DNA from: Branchiostoma floridae
Taxonomy: Eukaryota > Chordata > Leptocardii > Amphioxiformes > Branchiostomatidae
DNA: 62,000 nt
NCBI RefSeq assembly: GCF_000003815.2
Contig: NC_049994.1
Location: 7,813,898-7,875,897, forward strand
Direction of reading: 5' to 3'
Shown piece after piece: positions 1 to 62,000 of this stretch. The position numbers and the translations under genes were made by a program. The first letter of the stretch is position 1. The number at the start of each line of letters is the position of its first letter. Below the pieces are notes generated by a model, which was not told the origin of the DNA, did not search any database, and saw only the letters and a list, made by a program, of their open reading frames with translations.

Positions 1-539
1 CAGAAGATCATCCATAAAATTACTTGCTGTGGCCTAGTGAGCTTCAAAGAGGCAACTTTATAGCCCACAGAATCCTACATTTTCATCTTTACCAAAAATT
101 TCGAAGTAGCCGAACTTCTGTGCTAGACTAGATTTTGCATATCTTTGTTGTGACCTGCAACGTCTAGCTTGCTCGGTTGGGCAGAAACGTACAATTAAGG
201 TTTTTATTCATTCTATCGTCTCCAAACGCCAATGCAAATCGTGTAACGTTAGTATGTGTAGTACTACTACTATCAGACAGTTTATACAGAAATAAATTAT
301 CTACCAATAGTAATAGACTATATTAGTAGATAATTTACTAAGTACGTAGTAGGCGTTAGGTAATTATTGAAAGATAGTCTAGAATAATTTGCTGTTACAT
401 AAAGCTAAATAAAGCGCGCGGTACCGGGTGGCACGTCGCACCAAATGTTTAAAAATCCGGCTTGTACTGGTTACAGGTAAACACTTCAGGTCACGTTAAC
501 GAGCCCATTTTATTATCTCCAAGCAGATGTATAGTCATC

Positions 540-720
540 GTCTAAGCGGGTTTGTTCAAAGCAAGGCCATTTCACAAGTTCTAGGCAATGGACTAAGGTG
601 GTGGATGGTGGAATTTATCATGCAAGGATATAGCGGTGGATATTGAGTTTGAAGCCTAAAGATTGTATATAGAATGGAAACAGTCGTCATCGAAAGAGTA
701 CCATAGTTTGGCAGTCCGTG
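540..720 (+). repeat. Interspersed repeat, copy 1 (copy 2 at 21505)
   Basis: CGGGTTTGTTCAA, TTCTAGGCAATG, GGTGGATGGTGGAA and CAGTCGTCATCGAAAGAG appear in the same order and spacing at 21505-21685, with moderate divergence. Confidence 0.75.
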
Positions 721-2130
721 GTTCTAAATAAAATAAGGTGTAAATGGTAAATGCCTTTTTCTAGAAAGGGGAAGGGGAAGGGAGAAAAAAATGGACATTT
801 TTTTTTTTAATTACGTCAGTTAATCACAAAACATCTGCTTGGAAGTTGATTCTAGATTGTTCTACGAAGCTCGTAACTGGCAAAATGATTTGTATTGAGA
901 ATTATATAGGTCTAGATCTCAACTCCAAATCAGAAGCCACTGAATGGCTACTGTACATTTTGGAATGTTCGCGGTTGTTTTATTTTGGTGGCAAAACACA
1001 CGGGGGAAATCATGAGTAAATATGTGTTGTTTTGGCGCTGCAGTATTAGTATTGTTCCAATCGCGAAGTTAAAACACGTACCTCGAAATTAGATACCCGC
1101 AAAAATAAAAGAATGTACAGTATTACTACACGTACAAGTCTGAGCACACGTACATGTATTTGTCACTTATACTTATTCTCATGAGGTCCTGAAATCACTA
1201 CTATAACAATATGACTTGAAATTGCCAAGTTTCCATGGCAACTGCACAGCTGGGTCATTTGCCTCAGTCGACTACACGTCTCACACTTTGCAACTTGTCC
1301 CATAGCGGTGAACACGTGCGCTGGTGACTGAACGACAGCCTGAACTCTAAGTGAACTCGCTCTTTACCCTCAAAACTCTAACATTGTATCCGGGTTTCCC
1401 GTATGGCGATCAAACACGCAGAAACAGCTAGCCAAGATAAACAGATATTCTATCATGGGAAGATACTCTACATATTTCGTATGTAGAGTGTCAGAATGTA
1501 GGCAAATACTTAAAAAGAGTTAAAAGAGAACATTCTTATGACGTCTGTCGAATGAATGTACTTTACAGCTTTACAATGGTAACCGAATACCATACTACTA
1601 ATGAAGTATATATACCTACCGAAATTGATATAAGTATTCAAATTTATCAGTTGGACATGATAGCAGTAAAAAAAAGAATATTGGTGTGCATACCAGATAG
1701 CGTGCAGTTTATCTTTAATAGTGGTTTATCTTTTGGGGTTTTCCACTAAGAACGCACACTATAATGTGATGATACATATTTTCTTTTGCATGTCCTAACT
1801 AATTTGGCCAAGGCGATGAAAGTCACACTGATGTCTCAGCAGCAGCTGTTTTAAAGTTTGTCCTTTTTTTTTCCTTGGCCTTCCAGGACATATTTGCACT
1901 CGTACTGCGTTATGACATCCTGGATTCTGAGAACGTCCCCCTCTCCATGTTCCGAGAATTTCGCACGAGCATTGTTGGTCGTGCAATCACCATGCAATGG
2001 TTCACTGTTTCCGGGTAGCTTTTCTTGATGACATATATTGTGTTTATCCAAATTTATCCTTAAGTTTACGAGAACAGTTTGCCGTTCGTAAAATAAAGCA
2101 GCAAGTCATTTCAAACCTTCGTTGAACATA

Positions 2131-2279
2131 CACACACACAAACACACACACACACACACACTCAAACACACACACACACACACACACAAACACAAACACA
2201 AATGCACACACACACACACACAAACATGTACAAGCACGCACACACGAACACACACACACGAACACACACACACACACAC
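2131..2279 (+). repeat. CA dinucleotide microsatellite
   Basis: About 150 bases of CA with AAACAC and GCAC interruptions. It produces spurious Thr/His and Val/Cys ORFs on the two strands. Confidence 0.97.
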
Positions 2280-3021
2280 GGGTAAACTTTTTCTGTTTTG
2301 TTTTCACACTACCCCCCTCCATAACATCACATGGTTTGCCCCTCACGCAAGGCGTAGGTTAGTAACTCATAAAAAGGTTGAGACGTCGTAAAAATGTTTC
2401 AGGCAAAAGTAACTCCTTTATAGGTCATATTGTCATTTTCTTCTGAAAGAATAAAGCTGACCCAAGCTACCTGTATATCAAAAGGCATCTAAAAATGCTC
2501 ATGGCACCATTTTCGGTAAGTGTATGTTACCTAACGGCATAATATAGTGACATAACGTCCTCGCACAGGTGCACATACACGTATGTAAACACACACAGTC
2601 CCGCCATGTGACCCTGTCTCACTGCCTCCCACCATGACATGTCTATAAAAACCTCCCGGCCAGTAGGGCATTAAATCACCGCTAATCATTAACTACATTG
2701 TAAATGTTCTAACAAAAGTACAAATACCGTCCGAGGCACATGAACCAATACAACTAGTTAAAACTCTTTACACTTGCGTTCATGAATATAGACATAGGTC
2801 CCCCTTCGGGACATAGGTTCTTTCATTCATCATAAAAAAATTTAGCATACGTTGTAAAAAAAAAAGTTTTCATCCTATAGAGGAATAGGGAGGGTTTGGT
2901 TTATTACCGAGAATCTTCAGGAAATGATATCTGGTATCTCATCCACTCTGAAACATCAAGAAATGTTTCAGTCAACTCATCATGTAAGCTCATCTGTGTT
3001 GGTAGTAGTCATGGTACTCTG

Positions 3022-3390
3022 CTAAACTTTCTTTCAACACCAAGGTGTACACTGGTCAAATTTTCAATGACCACTGTCGCCTTTTTCAGGACCAACAATG
3101 ACTATATTCCTTGAACACAGACGCCTTAGTTCGCTGTCGTCGGAATTCTCTCATATCCACATATATTGAATCACCGGGCCATACCGCTTCATTAGACAAA
3201 CTTCCTGGCACGTTTGGCCAATTGCTGACGTCACGAATCCGCAAGATCACGTGTTGATAAGATCACGTGTCTGTAACTCTCGCGAGTTTACGTTCTAAAG
3301 TGATTGGTCATTCTTGATCCTGAAGAAGGCGACAATGATTATGAAAATTTGATCCGTGTACACCTAAAGTTGTGTTGGAAGAAAGTTTAG
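3022..3390. repeat. Fold-back element with arms of about 83 bases
   Basis: The left arm (3022-3104) CTAAACTTTCTTTCAACACC, TGTACACTGGTCAAATTTTC and CCTTTTTCAGGACC is the inverted, diverged copy of the right arm (3307-3390) GATCCTGAAGAAGGCGACAA, GAAAATTTGATCCGTGTACA and GGAAGAAAGTTTAG. A third copy is at 40945 on the minus strand. Confidence 0.8.
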
Positions 3391-3820
3391 CAATGTACAA
3401 TGTTTTAGTCTTGTAAAAATGATACATCTCTACAAGACAGTATTTCGAGCGATGTGGACAAGTTAATGTTTGAGGCATATGCCTGCAATACATCAACACC
3501 GGGGTGCCACTTTTAGATTGGCTTTTAGGATATTTTACGCTCGTGAAAACTGATATATCCTTACAATAAACTTTTTACGAGAGACATCTTAACATTTCAG
3601 GCCTGCACTACATCAAGACTAAGATGTCACTTTAAGATGGGGTTTTAAAATACTTCTTGATGGTTATGGCATTGCGCCAACTTGAAACTTACACAGGCCA
3701 TGGCTACCTATCATTAGAATAAAACAATGTACGAAACAGTTGTATGCAAGAGTGCTTTCATAGTGCAATAGAAGAAAGTTGACATTCCATGTGACACTTG
3801 TTATATAATCGCATTTGTTT

Positions 3821-3851
<31 letters not shown>

Positions 3852-4288
3852 AGCAAAGTTTCTTTACTATTTCACAGTAGCCAAACCCAAAGCAACCGCA
3901 GTATCTGCCCGGCTATGTAGCTTGTACTCCTCAGTACAAACTTGAAGTGTTACGCCAATAGGCGGTTTACCGGGTATGCAATACAAACAAACAAATGGGA
4001 TCCCCTGTTTAAGTAGAAACACACCTCAAGCACGATAAAGAACCCACCACACTTATCGAAAAGAGTAGGGGACCTTTCCGGTGTAAGTGCAGCGAATAAA
4101 TGATACCCAGATCAGATGTCCAGATGAATATTGTACTCTTTCAATTCAAACCTAGTGTGTTTCGCCATGAGGAGGTTTACCAGATATGCATTTCAAGAAT
4201 TCAAAGAAACAAACAAAATATTGCTTTGTCGCCTATAAACGCCCCTCTTGATAAGCCATTGCATTATGACAACAGTAATCCCCAAGTC

Positions 4289-4448
4289 GATCCTACGGTA
4301 GCATAAGATAGTATCAAAAGCTGACAGAGGAGTTAAGCCGGCCTAGGAGTGTGTTTGGCTACCGGGCAGCTACATGGCAAATGGACACCTCTTGGCTGAC
4401 TACACTCCTTGCGGCCAGTTTGGTACTATCTTATGCCATCGTAGGATC
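4289..4448. repeat. Fold-back repeat with 30-base ends
   Basis: GATCCTACGGTAGCATAAG plus ATAGTATCAAA at 4289-4318 is mirrored by TTTGGTACTATCTTATGCC plus ATCGTAGGATC at 4419-4448. Inside, TAGGAGTGT is mirrored by ACACTCCTT. No coding capacity. Confidence 0.8.
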
Positions 4449-5404
4449 TGCTTGAAGATTATGAAAACAAGACGAGTGATTCGGCAACATCTCCCCCTAA
4501 CAGTAGCACCGTACGTACGTACCAGGCTGTACCTGGTAGTGGCGGCTCGCTGTCACCTTCCATCAACTCAGGACAACAAAATTGTGATTAATAGCATCGT
4601 CCGGTCACGAACAAGGCTTGCGTCCAAGAATATGTTGGAACTAAGCAATAGTGACTTGCAAAATGTCACTGATAAAAAGTCTACTATCGACGCTACAATT
4701 TCTTGATTGTAGGTATGTCGGTATACTTGGCATGCAAATTATTTAATTTCTCACAGATAAAGAAAGTAATAGCCATTAGCCACTATCATTTCTCGTTGTG
4801 TATCTATTGTTCTACCTAGCCATATATGATGATCTTCGCTTGCGAAGCCCAGCCAAGATTTGGTGTTTACCTATTCAAATTCAAAAGTATTCTTCGTACA
4901 AAAAAGGTCTGTAGTAGATTGTACCGAAAACAACGAATGTAGATACTTCCTCTGTACCAAAATCTGATTATTTTGCAATTGAGTAGAAAATATGTTGTTC
5001 CAGGTAATTTAATCTTCGGGAAAAGTAGCTTTTGACCAGGGATTTTTTTATTGTGAAAAAGCTTCCTTGATTTTACTGAGTGAAGTCAAGTCAAAGTTTA
5101 TTGTACAATGATTGTATGTGGTACAATGCAGGCTGGTACAATGTAAGGCAAAGTAACCACCTCCTCTGTTAACCAATCACAGCTTGGCACCTTGGCTTTT
5201 AATTTATCCCAGTTCGGGGGGAGGTGTCGGGCGCGCGCGTGCGTGATAACAAGAGCAAATACTCCGCCTACTTTTCCCCCTCTTAGCGACACAGTGGCTA
5301 GCCTCGAGCACGGAGGTCCTACCTTGTCTTCCACATTCCCTAACATACGTTAGCTCCTCAGCATCAAATTCCAAGGGATAGCGACGGATTTTTGACGGGG
5401 AAGC

Positions 5405-62000
<56,596 letters not shown>

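Larger units (their letters stand above)
1..5404. other. Upstream non-coding region
   Basis: No ORF here has recognisable protein similarity, codon bias or splice support. It contains a CA microsatellite (2131-2279), two fold-back repeats (3022-3390 and 4289-4448), a T12G20 run (3819-3850), repeat fragments (540-720; the AAAAGAGTAGGG tail near 4060) and a TTTATTGTACAATG retroelement-tail-like stretch at about 5096. The cubilin promoter should lie near the end. A CCAAT box (AACCAATCACAG, about 5168) is the only promoter-like motif I can point to; no TATA box is convincing. Confidence 0.6.

Noticed and set aside
2044-2391. Long ORFs on both strands over the CA repeat
   Set aside because: They are low-complexity Thr/His and Val/Cys translations of a microsatellite with no gene features.
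4374-4706. 110-codon + ORF upstream of the gene
   Set aside because: It overlaps the fold-back repeat at 4289-4448 and has no recognisable domain.

Overview
The window is a piece of an animal genome that carries the 5' two-thirds of one large, intron-rich gene on the + strand. I identify it as cubilin (CUBN), the multiligand endocytic receptor for intrinsic factor-vitamin B12, albumin, HDL/apoA-I and other ligands in gut and kidney. The reading rests on about 50 spliced exons. Their GT/AG boundaries and phases agree from the ATG at 5405 to the last complete CUB domain ending at 61442. The encoded order is signal peptide, furin-type site, short beta-rich N-terminus, coiled coil, eight EGF-like domains, CUB1 to CUB18, and the first bases of CUB19. 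That is the order of vertebrate cubilin, and individual CUB domains (9, 11, 12, 13, 14, 15, 18) match their human counterparts position by position from memory. The gene continues past base 62000. No other protein gene is supported.

Organism (inference): an invertebrate deuterostome, most likely a lancelet (Branchiostoma). The reasons are the vertebrate-like cubilin architecture, introns of a few hundred bases to about 1 kb, and a dense, diverse load of short inverted-repeat elements, tRNA-derived SINEs and retroelement tails.

Layout: 1-5404 is upstream non-coding DNA with repeats. 5405-8556 holds the two N-terminal exons. 8557-23734 is a 15-kb intron full of fold-back elements and repeats. 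23735-24925 holds four small coiled-coil exons. 25311-29791 holds the EGF exons, including a duplicated pair (28146 and 29006) whose phases make them mutually exclusive. 30368-61442 holds CUB1-CUB18, usually two exons per domain and always a phase 1-1 module. 61962-62000 begins CUB19 but is apparently out of frame by one base.

The most interesting signals are the duplicated EGF6/7 exon pair, a candidate 24-nt microexon in CUB14, a CUB13 that lacks its first disulfide as human CUB13 does, the single-base problem at the first Cys codon of CUB19, a near-perfect 79-bp palindrome in intron 2, a 340-bp hAT-like element with an intact 8-bp target duplication, and a ~141-bp tandem array between CUB17 and CUB18.
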